NCBI GenBank assembly: GCA_963756745.1 | Contig: CAVWOU010000010.1 | Coordinates: 186,001-250,000, forward strand | Length of the DNA stretch: 64,000 nt | DNA from: DASPWW01 sp963756745 | Lineage (GTDB): Bacteria > Actinomycetota > Thermoleophilia > Solirubrobacterales > 70-9 | Reading direction: 5' to 3' | Shown: piece by piece, positions 57,365 to 64,000 of the stretch | Position numbering within the stretch: the first letter of the stretch is position 1 | How the letters are laid out: each line of letters begins with the position of its first letter | Made by a program: the position numbers and the translations under genes | The notes under the pieces: generated by a model | Seen by the model: only the letters and a program-made list of their open reading frames with translations | Told to the model about the DNA's origin: nothing | Database searches by the model: none

Positions 57365-59868
57365 CACGCTCCTCGCGGTCCGACGCGCGGCGCCGCCTGC
57401 TCCTCGGTGACCGGCGTGTGGGTCGGCTTCGGTCCCCCCTCGCGGTCCTCCGGCTCGTCGGCGGCCTCGTCGGGGCCTTCGAGGCGCTGCATGATGGGCA
57501 GCCGCCACACCACGCTCGCGAGGACGAGCCCGCCGGCGGCGGACAGCATCGCGAGGAACCACTGCCCGGCGCTCAGGATTACGAGGTCGAAGAACTCGCG
57601 CACCGGCGTCGCGGCGAGGACGAGCGCGAACAGCGCCCCCAGCCCGGCGACCATGGCGAGCATGTAGCTCTGGATCGCGATGTGCTCGCGTCCGGGGCCA
57701 CGCTCGAGCAGCAGGATGAAGCCGAGCCCGAGGATGATCAGCGTCGTCGTCGCGGCGGTGCGGCCCTCCTCGACGGTGCCGCCGAATACGAGGTCGACGA
57801 GGAAGAAGCAGACCAGGGACCCCGCGCCGATCGCGAGCCCGGCCGGGACCGAGAACGCCGCCAGGGCCCGCAGCAGCCGCCCGCGGTAGAGCGGTCCCTC
57901 GCTGGGCGCCAGCGCGAGAACGAACGACGGGATCCCGATCGTGAGCGCGGCGGCGATCGTCAGCTGACGGGGCAGGAACGGGAACGTGAAGCCGAAGATC
58001 GCGGCAGTGAGGATCAGGAAGGCCGCGTAGATCGTCTTCGTCGTGTACAGGCGGGCGAGGCGGTGGATGTTGCGCGCGATTCGGCGCCCCTCCGCCACCG
58101 CGCGGGGCAGCATCGAGAACTGGTCGCGCAGCAGCACGATGTCCGCGATCCCCTTGGTGATCTGGGCGCCGGAGCCCATCGCCACCGCGAGGCTGGCCTG
58201 CTTGAGCGCCGGGGCGTCGTTGACCCCGTCGCCGATCATCGCAGTGAACCGCCCACGTTCCGACAGCGCCGCCACCAATGACTTCTTCTGCTCCGGCCGG
58301 ATGCGGCAGAAGATCGTGTTTGCCTCCGCCGCGTCCGCCAGTTCGCCCCTGGTGTCGGGCAGCGCGGGACCCTCGATCACCGCGGCGTCCTGGGGGACGC
58401 CGACTGCACGCGCGACGGCGGTCACGGTTTGGCGCGCGTCGCCCGAGATCAGCTTCAGGTCGACCTGCTGCTCGCGCATGAACTCGATCGTCTCCGCGGC
58501 GTCGGAGCGCAGCTTCTCCTCGAGCACGACGAGCGCGCGGGCCTCGAGCCGGGGGGGCGGCTGGTTCGAGGGATCGGCCGGCAGGGTTCCGGGCGCCTCC
58601 CCGAACACGACCACCCGGCGACCGGCGCCCGTATGTACCTCGAGCGTCCTCCGGAGCTCGGGCGGGAGCTCCATGACTCCCGCCTGCTCGAGGACGTCGG
58701 GAGCACCGAGGACGTAGCTGGGCGGCGGTGCGCCGCGCCCGTCCAGCGTCACGCCGCTCCACTTCCAATCGGACGAGAACGGGACCTCGGCGACCACCCG
58801 CTCGGGCGCGCCCGGATAGCGATCGGCGATCGTCTGAAGCGTGCGGTTGCGCTCGCCGGCGCTGGCCGCGAATCCCGCGAGCGCCCGCTCCGCCACTGCC
58901 GGCTCGGCGGAGTCCGCGACCTCGAGCGCGACGAGCTCGAGCGTGCCATCGGTCAGCGTCCCGGTCTTGTCGATGCACACCGTGTCGACCGCGGCGAGCG
59001 ACTCCGTCGCCGCCATCTGCTGGACCAGTGTGTTCATTCGCGCCAGCCGCACGGCGGCGATCGCGAGCGTGACGCTCATCAACAGCACGAGGCCTTCGGG
59101 GATCAGCGTGATCAACCCCGCCGTCGAGGTCTGGGCCGCCTCCTCGAAGGCAACGCTGCGCAGCGCCAGCGCGAGCAGCAGGAGCACGGCGAGCGGGACC
59201 ATCAGGATCGTGGTGGCGCTGAGGATCCGGTTGACCTCGAGCTGTAGGGGGGAGGGTGGATGACGGAACCCCCGGGCCTCGCCGGCGATCTTCTCCGCAT
59301 AGCTCTGCTCGCGAACGGCGTCGACCTCGTAGTAGCCCGACCCGCTGATGCAGAAAGCGCCCGACAGGACCCGATCGCCCTCGCGCTTTCGCACTCCGTC
59401 GGCCTCCCCGGTGAGCATCGACTCATCGAGGGTGAGGCCGCGCGCCTGGACCACCACGCCGTCCGCGACGAGCTGGTCGCCGGGCTCGACCCGCACGATG
59501 TCTCCGGGCACGACCTCGTCGGCGTGCAGCTCGGCGGGCCGGCCGTCGCGGATCACCTTCGCTTTCGGGGCCACCAGCAACGCGAGCCGGTCGAGGGTCT
59601 CCTTCGCCTTCAGCTCCTGGCGTATCCCGATCGCGCTGTTGATGATCGCGATCACGCCGAACAGCGCGTCCGCGAACAGCCCCAGCGACAGGATCAGCAC
59701 GAAGAAGCCCGCGATGATCGCGTTGAAGAGCGTGAAGACGTTCCCCGCGACGATGCTGGCCACCGAGCGGCTGGTGGTCTGCTCTCGCGGCCCCAGCCTT
59801 GCGAGCCGCTGCGCGGCCTCGGCGCGTGAGAGGCCCTCCGGACGTGCGCGCTCGTTCACGGTGTCCAT
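57364..59868 (-). CDS. CtpE-like cation-transporting P-type ATPase
   Basis: An 834-aa P-type ATPase from ATG 59868. GLSRAEAAQRLARLGPREQT is the N-terminal domain; the actuator loop is LDESMLTGEADGV; ITLIPEGLVLLMSVTLAIAA is the M4 helix with the PEG motif; the phosphorylated aspartate is D300 in CIDKTGTLTDG. MIGDGVNDAPALKQASLAVA is the hinge, and six TM helices follow. The IPEGLVLLMSV and ESLAAVDTVCIDKTGTLT context matches the mycobacterial CtpE type, reported as a Ca2+ importer. Ca2+ (or Mg2+) as the ion is therefore inference. Heads the ATPase-pyk-remnant run. Confidence 0.88.
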   Translation of the reverse strand: MDTVNERARPEGLSRAEAAQRLARLGPREQTTSRSVASIVAGNVFTLFNAIIAGFFVLILSLGLFADALFGVIAIINSAIGIRQELKAKETLDRLALLVAPKAKVIRDGRPAELHADEVVPGDIVRVEPGDQLVADGVVVQARGLTLDESMLTGEADGVRKREGDRVLSGAFCISGSGYYEVDAVREQSYAEKIAGEARGFRHPPSPLQLEVNRILSATTILMVPLAVLLLLALALRSVAFEEAAQTSTAGLITLIPEGLVLLMSVTLAIAAVRLARMNTLVQQMAATESLAAVDTVCIDKTGTLTDGTLELVALEVADSAEPAVAERALAGFAASAGERNRTLQTIADRYPGAPERVVAEVPFSSDWKWSGVTLDGRGAPPPSYVLGAPDVLEQAGVMELPPELRRTLEVHTGAGRRVVVFGEAPGTLPADPSNQPPPRLEARALVVLEEKLRSDAAETIEFMREQQVDLKLISGDARQTVTAVARAVGVPQDAAVIEGPALPDTRGELADAAEANTIFCRIRPEQKKSLVAALSERGRFTAMIGDGVNDAPALKQASLAVAMGSGAQITKGIADIVLLRDQFSMLPRAVAEGRRIARNIHRLARLYTTKTIYAAFLILTAAIFGFTFPFLPRQLTIAAALTIGIPSFVLALAPSEGPLYRGRLLRALAAFSVPAGLAIGAGSLVCFFLVDLVFGGTVEEGRTAATTTLIILGLGFILLLERGPGREHIAIQSYMLAMVAGLGALFALVLAATPVREFFDLVILSAGQWFLAMLSAAGGLVLASVVWRLPIMQRLEGPDEAADEPEDREGGPKPTHTPVTEEQAAPRVGPRGA

Positions 59869-59919
59869 TGATACACGAGCACGACCGCGTTCATGTCAAG
59901 GCCGGTAGGGTTCGCCGCG

Positions 59920-60981
59920 ATGTCGCTGAAGCTCGGCCTCGGCCTCGGGTACTGGGGGATCGGTCCCCAGGGAGACGACGCGGTCGAGTACGTGCAGGCC
60001 GCCGAGCGCGCCGGGTTCGACTCGGTGTGGGCCGCGGAGTCGTACGGCTCCGATGCCGTCAGCGTGCTCGCGTGGCTTGCCCCCCAGACCGAGTCGATCA
60101 AGCTCGGGGCGTCGATCATGCAGGTCCCCGCGCGGGCCCCCGCAGCCGCGGCGATGGCCGGGTGCACGATCGACGCGCTGTCGGGCGGGCGCTTCATCTT
60201 CGGCTTCGGCCCGTCGGGTCCACAGGTCTCGGAGGGGTGGTACGGCGTGCCGTACGCGAAGCCGTGGGGACGCACGCGGGAGTACGTCGAGATCGTGCGC
60301 GAGATCGTCGCACGCGAGGGGCGGCTCACCTACGAGGGCGAGCACTACCGGCTGCCGCTGCCCGGAGGCGAGGGCAAGGCGCTGAAGCTCAACATCCATC
60401 CCGTGCGCGACCGGATCCCGATCTTCCTCGGCGCGATTGGCCGCAAGTCCGTTGAGCTCACGGCCGAGATCGCCGACGGCTGGATCCCGATCTTCTCCAG
60501 CCCCGACGCCTTCAAGGACACGTGGGCGGAGCATGTCGAGGCGGGGCTCGCGAAGGGCGGCCGCGCGCGCGAGGACCTCGAGATATCCCCGACCCTCCAG
60601 GTTGCGATCGACGGTGACCTCGAGACGGCGCGAAACGTCGTGAAGGCGGGACTTCTGCTCTACCTCGGGGGGATGGGGAGCCGCAAGACGAACTTCTACG
60701 TCGACCTCGCCTCCCGGATCGGGTTCGAAAAGGAAGCGCACGAGGTCCAGTCGCTGTACCTCGACGGCAAGCGCGAGGAGGCGTACGCGGCGATCCCCGA
60801 CGCGCTCGTCGACGAGACTTCGCTGGTCGGCACCGAGCAGGAGGTTGCCGAGCGCGTGGAACGCTATGCGGACGCCGGCGCCGACCGGTTGATCATCTCG
60901 CCGATCCACCTCGACGCCGGCGAGCGCATGCTGACGCTCGAGCGCCTTGCCGCGCTGGCCGGCGTCGCCGCACCCGCTTAG
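59920..60981 (+). CDS. F420-dependent LLM-class oxidoreductase
   Basis: A 353-aa luciferase-like barrel protein. ATG 59920 (MSLKLGLGLGYWGIGPQGDD) is preferred to ATG 59893 because LLM proteins begin right at this strand. FDSVWAAESYGSDAVSVLAW, IKLGASIMQVPARAPAAAAM, CTIDALSGGRFIFGFGPSGP and VSEGWYGVPYAKPWGRTREY are hallmark F420-binding family motifs, with PIFLGAIGRKSVELTAEIAD later. It reduces or oxidises an unknown substrate with coenzyme F420. It is divergent from the P-type ATPase with ~50 bp between. Confidence 0.9.
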   Translation: MSLKLGLGLGYWGIGPQGDDAVEYVQAAERAGFDSVWAAESYGSDAVSVLAWLAPQTESIKLGASIMQVPARAPAAAAMAGCTIDALSGGRFIFGFGPSGPQVSEGWYGVPYAKPWGRTREYVEIVREIVAREGRLTYEGEHYRLPLPGGEGKALKLNIHPVRDRIPIFLGAIGRKSVELTAEIADGWIPIFSSPDAFKDTWAEHVEAGLAKGGRAREDLEISPTLQVAIDGDLETARNVVKAGLLLYLGGMGSRKTNFYVDLASRIGFEKEAHEVQSLYLDGKREEAYAAIPDALVDETSLVGTEQEVAERVERYADAGADRLIISPIHLDAGERMLTLERLAALAGVAAPA

Positions 60982-60999
60982 AGGTAGGCTCTCGCCCAC

Positions 61000-62130
61000 T
61001 TGAAGGTCGGCGTTCCCAAGGAATCCGCCGAGGGTGAGCGCCGCGTGGCGCTGATCCCCGACGCGGTGCGCGACTTGGCCGACGGGGAGCTGGAGGTAGC
61101 GGTCGAGGCGGGAGCCGGCGAGGACTCCGGTCATCCCGACTCGGAGTACGCGGAGGCCGGGGCGAGCGTAGCGTCGGTTGACGATGCCTGGAGCGCCGAC
61201 GCAGTCGTCAAGGTCGCGCCGCCGACCGCCGAGGAGATCGGCCGCCTGCGACGCGGCCAGGTGCTGATCGGCCATCTCGCCCCGCTCACCTCTCCGGACA
61301 CGAACCGCGCGCTCGCGGATGCCGGCGTGACGAGCTTCGCGATGGAGGCGATCCCGCGGATCACCCGCGCGCAATCGATGGACGCGCTGTCCTCGCAGGC
61401 GAACGTCGCCGGCTACGCGGCGACGCTGCTCGCGGCGCGGGAGGCGGGCCGCTTCTTCCCGATGATGACGACGGCCGCTGGCACGGTGGCGCCGGCCCGC
61501 GTGCTCGTGCTGGGAGCGGGCGTGGCGGGCCTCCAGGCGATCGCGACGGCGAAGCGGCTCGGCGCGGTGGTGACCGGATTCGACATTCGCCGCGCGGCGT
61601 GGGAGCAAATCGCGAGCCTCGGGGGACGCCCGCTCGAGCTCGATTTCATCCCCGACGCCGAGGCGGAGGGCGGGTACGCGCGGCCGCTCACCGACGAGGA
61701 GAACGAAAAGGTTCGCGACGCGCTCGCCGAGAACGCCGCTCGCCAGGACGTGATCATCACGACGGCGCTGATCCCCGGGCGCCCCGCGCCGCTGCTGATC
61801 ACGGCCGAGGCGGTCCGCGGCATGTCGCCGGGGTCGGTGATCGTCGACCTCGCGGGCGAGGCGGGCGGGAACTGCGAGCTCAGCGAGCCCGGCCGCACCG
61901 TAATCGAGACCGGCGTCAAGGTGATTGCCCCGCTCAACCTCCCGAGCGAGATGGCGACCCACGCCTCACAGCTGTACTCGAAGAACGTCGAGAACCTGCT
62001 CGGCCTGCTGGTCGACGACGGGGGGAACCTGGCGCTCGACTTTGAGGACGAGATCGTCGCCGGGGCGTGCATCACCCGCGAGGGAGAGATCGTGAGTGAA
62101 AGGGCAAAGGAGGTAGCTCGTGGCTCGTAG
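61000..62130 (+). CDS. pntAA: NAD(P) transhydrogenase subunit alpha, part 1
   Basis: A 376-aa soluble NAD(H)-binding subunit starting at TTG 61000 (KVGVPKESAEGERRVALIPD). RVALIPDAVRDL and VVKVAPPTAEEIGRLRRGQV are followed by the nucleotide-binding motif VLVLGAGVAGLQAIATAKRL, VTGFDIRRAAWEQIASLGG, and the transhydrogenase segments QDVIITTALIPGRPAPLLIT and SVIVDLAGEAGGNCELSEPG. It couples hydride transfer between NADH and NADP+ to the proton gradient with the two membrane subunits downstream. Three-gene split as usual in actinobacteria. Confidence 0.95.
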   Translation: MKVGVPKESAEGERRVALIPDAVRDLADGELEVAVEAGAGEDSGHPDSEYAEAGASVASVDDAWSADAVVKVAPPTAEEIGRLRRGQVLIGHLAPLTSPDTNRALADAGVTSFAMEAIPRITRAQSMDALSSQANVAGYAATLLAAREAGRFFPMMTTAAGTVAPARVLVLGAGVAGLQAIATAKRLGAVVTGFDIRRAAWEQIASLGGRPLELDFIPDAEAEGGYARPLTDEENEKVRDALAENAARQDVIITTALIPGRPAPLLITAEAVRGMSPGSVIVDLAGEAGGNCELSEPGRTVIETGVKVIAPLNLPSEMATHASQLYSKNVENLLGLLVDDGGNLALDFEDEIVAGACITREGEIVSERAKEVARGS

Positions 62131-62168
62131 CTCGTTGTTCGAGCGACGAGCAACCAGCAACGAGCCAC
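62120..62168 (+). repeat. Nested hairpin at the pntAA-pntAB junction
   Basis: Outer arms GTGGCTCGT (62120-62128) and ACGAGCCAC (62160-62168) pair perfectly over nine bases; an inner GCTCGT/ACGAGC pair (62130-62135 and 62146-62151) nests inside. The structure covers the pntAA stop and ends four bases before the pntAB ATG, leaving no room for a normal ribosome site. It could tune expression of the membrane subunit. Confidence 0.65.
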
Positions 62169-62172
62169 CGGT

Positions 62173-62481
62173 ATGGACCTGATCGTCGAGATAACGATCT
62201 TCGTGCTCGCCGCGTTCGTCGGCTTCGAGGTGATCTCGAAGGTTCCGACCACCCTTCACACGCCGCTGATGTCGCAGACCAACGCGATCCACGGGATCGT
62301 GATGCTCGGCGGCCTGATCGTGATCGGGCTCGCCGACGACCCGCTCGAGAAGACGATCGGGGTGATCGCGATCGCGTTCGGGACGATCAACATCGTCGGC
62401 GGCTTCATGGTCACCGACCGAATGCTGAGCATGTTCGCTCGACGTCCGAAACAAAAAGCCGAGGACGAGGGGGACACCTAG
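62173..62481 (+). CDS. pntAB: NAD(P) transhydrogenase subunit alpha, part 2
   Basis: A 102-aa membrane subunit from ATG 62173. Three TM helices: IVEITIFVLAAFVGFEVISK, IHGIVMLGGLIVIGLA and VIAIAFGTINIVGGFMVTDR. The K-VPTTLHTPLMSQTNAIHG loop (from ISKVPTTLHTPLMSQTNAIH) is the family hallmark. It forms the proton channel with PntB. Its stop overlaps the pntB GTG by one base. Confidence 0.95.
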   Translation: MDLIVEITIFVLAAFVGFEVISKVPTTLHTPLMSQTNAIHGIVMLGGLIVIGLADDPLEKTIGVIAIAFGTINIVGGFMVTDRMLSMFARRPKQKAEDEGDT

Positions 62482-63893
62482 TGCCGCTCGCGGTAATCGA
62501 GCCCGGCGGCGACCTTGCTACCGGGCTCTACATCGTCTCGTTTTCGCTGTTCATCCTCGGCGTCCGCCGCGGCACGCACCCGACGACCGCCAGGCAGGGC
62601 AACCTGATCGCGGCCACGGGGATGGCGATCGCTGTCAGCACGACACTGCTGCTCGACGGGATCGGGAACTGGGGGCTGCTGATCGCCGGGCTCGCGATCG
62701 GCACCGCCGTCGGAGTGGTCGCGTCCCTGCGCGTGCAGATGACCGCGATGCCGCAGATGGTCGCGCTCTACAACGGCGTCGGCGGCGGCGCGGTGGCGCT
62801 GATCTCGTGGGCGGAGTTCCGCCACGGCCTCGAGCTCGGCGGCGAGATCCCGCTCGACGAGATGGTGCCGATCCTGCTCTCGACGGTGATCGGCTCGGTG
62901 TCCTTCTGGGGCTCGAACATCGCGTTCGGAAAGCTCCAGGGGCTGATCCCCGGACGGCCGATCAAGGTCCCCGGGCAGCAGATACTCAACGCGGTGCTGC
63001 TGGTCGGGATCATCGCGGCCTGCATCGTGCTCGGCGTGACCAACGACGATCCCTCGCAGGGCCTGTTCATCGCCGTCCTGATCGCCGCCGCACTGCTCGG
63101 CAACCTGGTCGTGCTGCCGATCGGCGGCGCCGACATGCCGGTGGTGATCTCGCTGCTGAACGCGTTCACGGGCCTGGCCGCGGCGGGGGCCGGCTTCACG
63201 CTCGACAACGTCGCGCTGATCGTCGCCGGGACGCTGGTCGGCTCCTCGGGAACGATCCTCACGCTCGAGATGGCGACCGCGATGAACCGCTCCGTCCCCA
63301 ACATCCTGTTCGCGGGCTTCGGCGCTCTGCCGGAGGCCGCCGCGGGGAGTGGCGAGGAGCGGCCGCACCGCTCGATCTCCGCCCAGGATGCCGCGATCTC
63401 GCTCTCGTATGCGGACTCGGTTGTGATCGTTCCCGGGTACGGGATGGCGGTCGCCCAGGCCCAGCACGCCGTCAAGGAGATGGCCGACGAGCTGGAGCGG
63501 CGCGGGGTGGAGGTGAACTACGCGATCCACCCGGTCGCCGGGCGGATGCCGGGACACATGAACGTCCTGCTGGCGGAGGCGGACGTCCCGTACGAGAAGC
63601 TCAAGGAGATGGACGAGATCAACCCCGAGATGCCGCGCACCGACGTCGCGGTGGTGATCGGCGCGAACGACGTCACCAACCCAGCGGCCAAGAACGACCC
63701 CAACAGCCCGATCGCGGGGATGCCGATCATCGAGGTCGACGAGGCCCAACAGGTGATCGTGATCAAGCGGAGCCTCAGCCCGGGATTCGCCGGGATCGAC
63801 AACGACCTCTTCTACCACGAGAAGACCTCGATGCTCTTCAGCGACGCGAAGGCGGCCGCGCAGGACATCGCCGCGGAGGTTCAGGAGCTGTAG
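62481..63893 (+). CDS. pntB: NAD(P) transhydrogenase subunit beta
   Basis: A 470-aa protein from GTG 62481. The N-terminal ~280 residues hold eight or more TM helices (GLYIVSFSLFILGVRRGTHP, MPQMVALYNGVGGGAVALIS, LGNLVVLPIGGADMPVVISL, LLNAFTGLAAAGAGFTLDNV). The C-terminal NADP(H)-binding domain has VVIVPGYGMAVAQAQHAVKE, YAIHPVAGRMPGHMNVLLAE, VVIGANDVTNPAAKNDPNSP and IKRSLSPGFAGIDNDLFYHE. With PntAA/AB it makes NADPH at the expense of the proton gradient or the reverse. Confidence 0.96.
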   Translation: MPLAVIEPGGDLATGLYIVSFSLFILGVRRGTHPTTARQGNLIAATGMAIAVSTTLLLDGIGNWGLLIAGLAIGTAVGVVASLRVQMTAMPQMVALYNGVGGGAVALISWAEFRHGLELGGEIPLDEMVPILLSTVIGSVSFWGSNIAFGKLQGLIPGRPIKVPGQQILNAVLLVGIIAACIVLGVTNDDPSQGLFIAVLIAAALLGNLVVLPIGGADMPVVISLLNAFTGLAAAGAGFTLDNVALIVAGTLVGSSGTILTLEMATAMNRSVPNILFAGFGALPEAAAGSGEERPHRSISAQDAAISLSYADSVVIVPGYGMAVAQAQHAVKEMADELERRGVEVNYAIHPVAGRMPGHMNVLLAEADVPYEKLKEMDEINPEMPRTDVAVVIGANDVTNPAAKNDPNSPIAGMPIIEVDEAQQVIVIKRSLSPGFAGIDNDLFYHEKTSMLFSDAKAAAQDIAAEVQEL

Positions 63894-63904
63894 GAGATCG
63901 AGCT

Positions 63905-64000
63905 GTGTCCGAGCGCAACAAGGAGATCGCGCGCGCCGGGACAGCTCGGCGACACGCCCGCGACGGGCAGGCGCGTCACCCTGCGGGGATCACGATCGAG
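63905..64000 (+). CDS. Start of an unidentified gene, cut by the window end
   Basis: GTG 63905 follows AGGAGAT at about eight bases and opens a frame of 32 codons (VSERNKEIARAGTARRHARD, GQARHPAGITIE) that runs off the window. It lies 11 bp after pntB and may belong to the same transcript. Too little is visible to name it. Confidence 0.5.
   Translation, partial: MSERNKEIARAGTARRHARDGQARHPAGITIE

Overview
The window is very GC-rich, densely packed chromosomal DNA. It looks like a soil-type actinobacterium, most likely class Thermoleophilia (Solirubrobacterales or relatives). The reasons are a mycobacterial-type IHF protein, an F420-dependent LLM oxidoreductase, a DUF5679 mini-protein, MCE-type (MlaE/YrbE plus Mkl) transporter genes, many GTG and TTG starts, and 1-4 nt stop/start overlaps. 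No tRNA, rRNA, CRISPR array, insertion sequence or integrase was seen. The taxonomy is inference; no marker gene was compared.

Layout. 0-6 kb: 3' part of a glycosyltransferase/flippase-like fusion, metE, a small secreted protein, an aldehyde dehydrogenase. 6-10.4 kb (minus): a secreted lipoprotein followed by three tandem secreted PQQ-type sugar dehydrogenases, two of them frameshifted. 10.5-17.2 kb (plus): two MlaE permeases, their ATPase, an MMPL/RND exporter, a membrane-tethered thioredoxin-like protein and a B3/B4-domain protein. 17.2-22.7 kb: small unknown genes, the IHF-like gene, then a divergent pair resembling serine palmitoyltransferase and a GNAT acyltransferase, and AlkA. 22.7-25.5 kb (minus): a three-gene HMP/thiamine-precursor ABC transporter led by a clear TPP riboswitch. 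25.5-28 kb: a CoxE-like VWA protein plus MoxR ATPase. 28-34.5 kb: coiled-coil, PAS, MBL, secreted propeller, DUF5679, membrane coiled-coil and rhodanese genes. 34.5-41 kb: thiolase, thioesterase, alpha/beta hydrolase with a divergent TetR and twin operators, and a MarR-controlled ABC-2 exporter.

41-46.6 kb is different. Two PAP2 phosphatases, a diacylglycerol-kinase-like protein, an MFS carrier, a GT2 glycosyltransferase and a second MarR are all broken by many single-base frameshifts although their catalytic motifs survive. The block is bracketed by a 41-bp exact direct repeat made of the last codons of an acyl-CoA dehydrogenase. It could be an insertion or duplication scar, or a badly sequenced or misassembled stretch.

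46.1-64 kb: acyl-CoA dehydrogenase, CapA-type protein, an LhgO-like oxidase, a small ATP-dependent DNA ligase abutting a 5'-3' exonuclease, a membrane-anchored PI-PLC-like phosphodiesterase, crotonase plus hotdog thioesterase, a CtpE-like P-type ATPase with pyruvate kinase and a 38-aa glyoxalase remnant, an F420 oxidoreductase, and the pntAA-pntAB-pntB transhydrogenase operon. Common themes are lipid and envelope metabolism (fatty-acid oxidation, sphingolipid-like synthesis, MCE/MMPL transport, PAP2/DAGK/PLC) and redox balance. The strongest candidates for follow-up are the SPT/GNAT pair, the TPP-riboswitch transporter, the repeat-bracketed 5-kb block and the PLC fusion.
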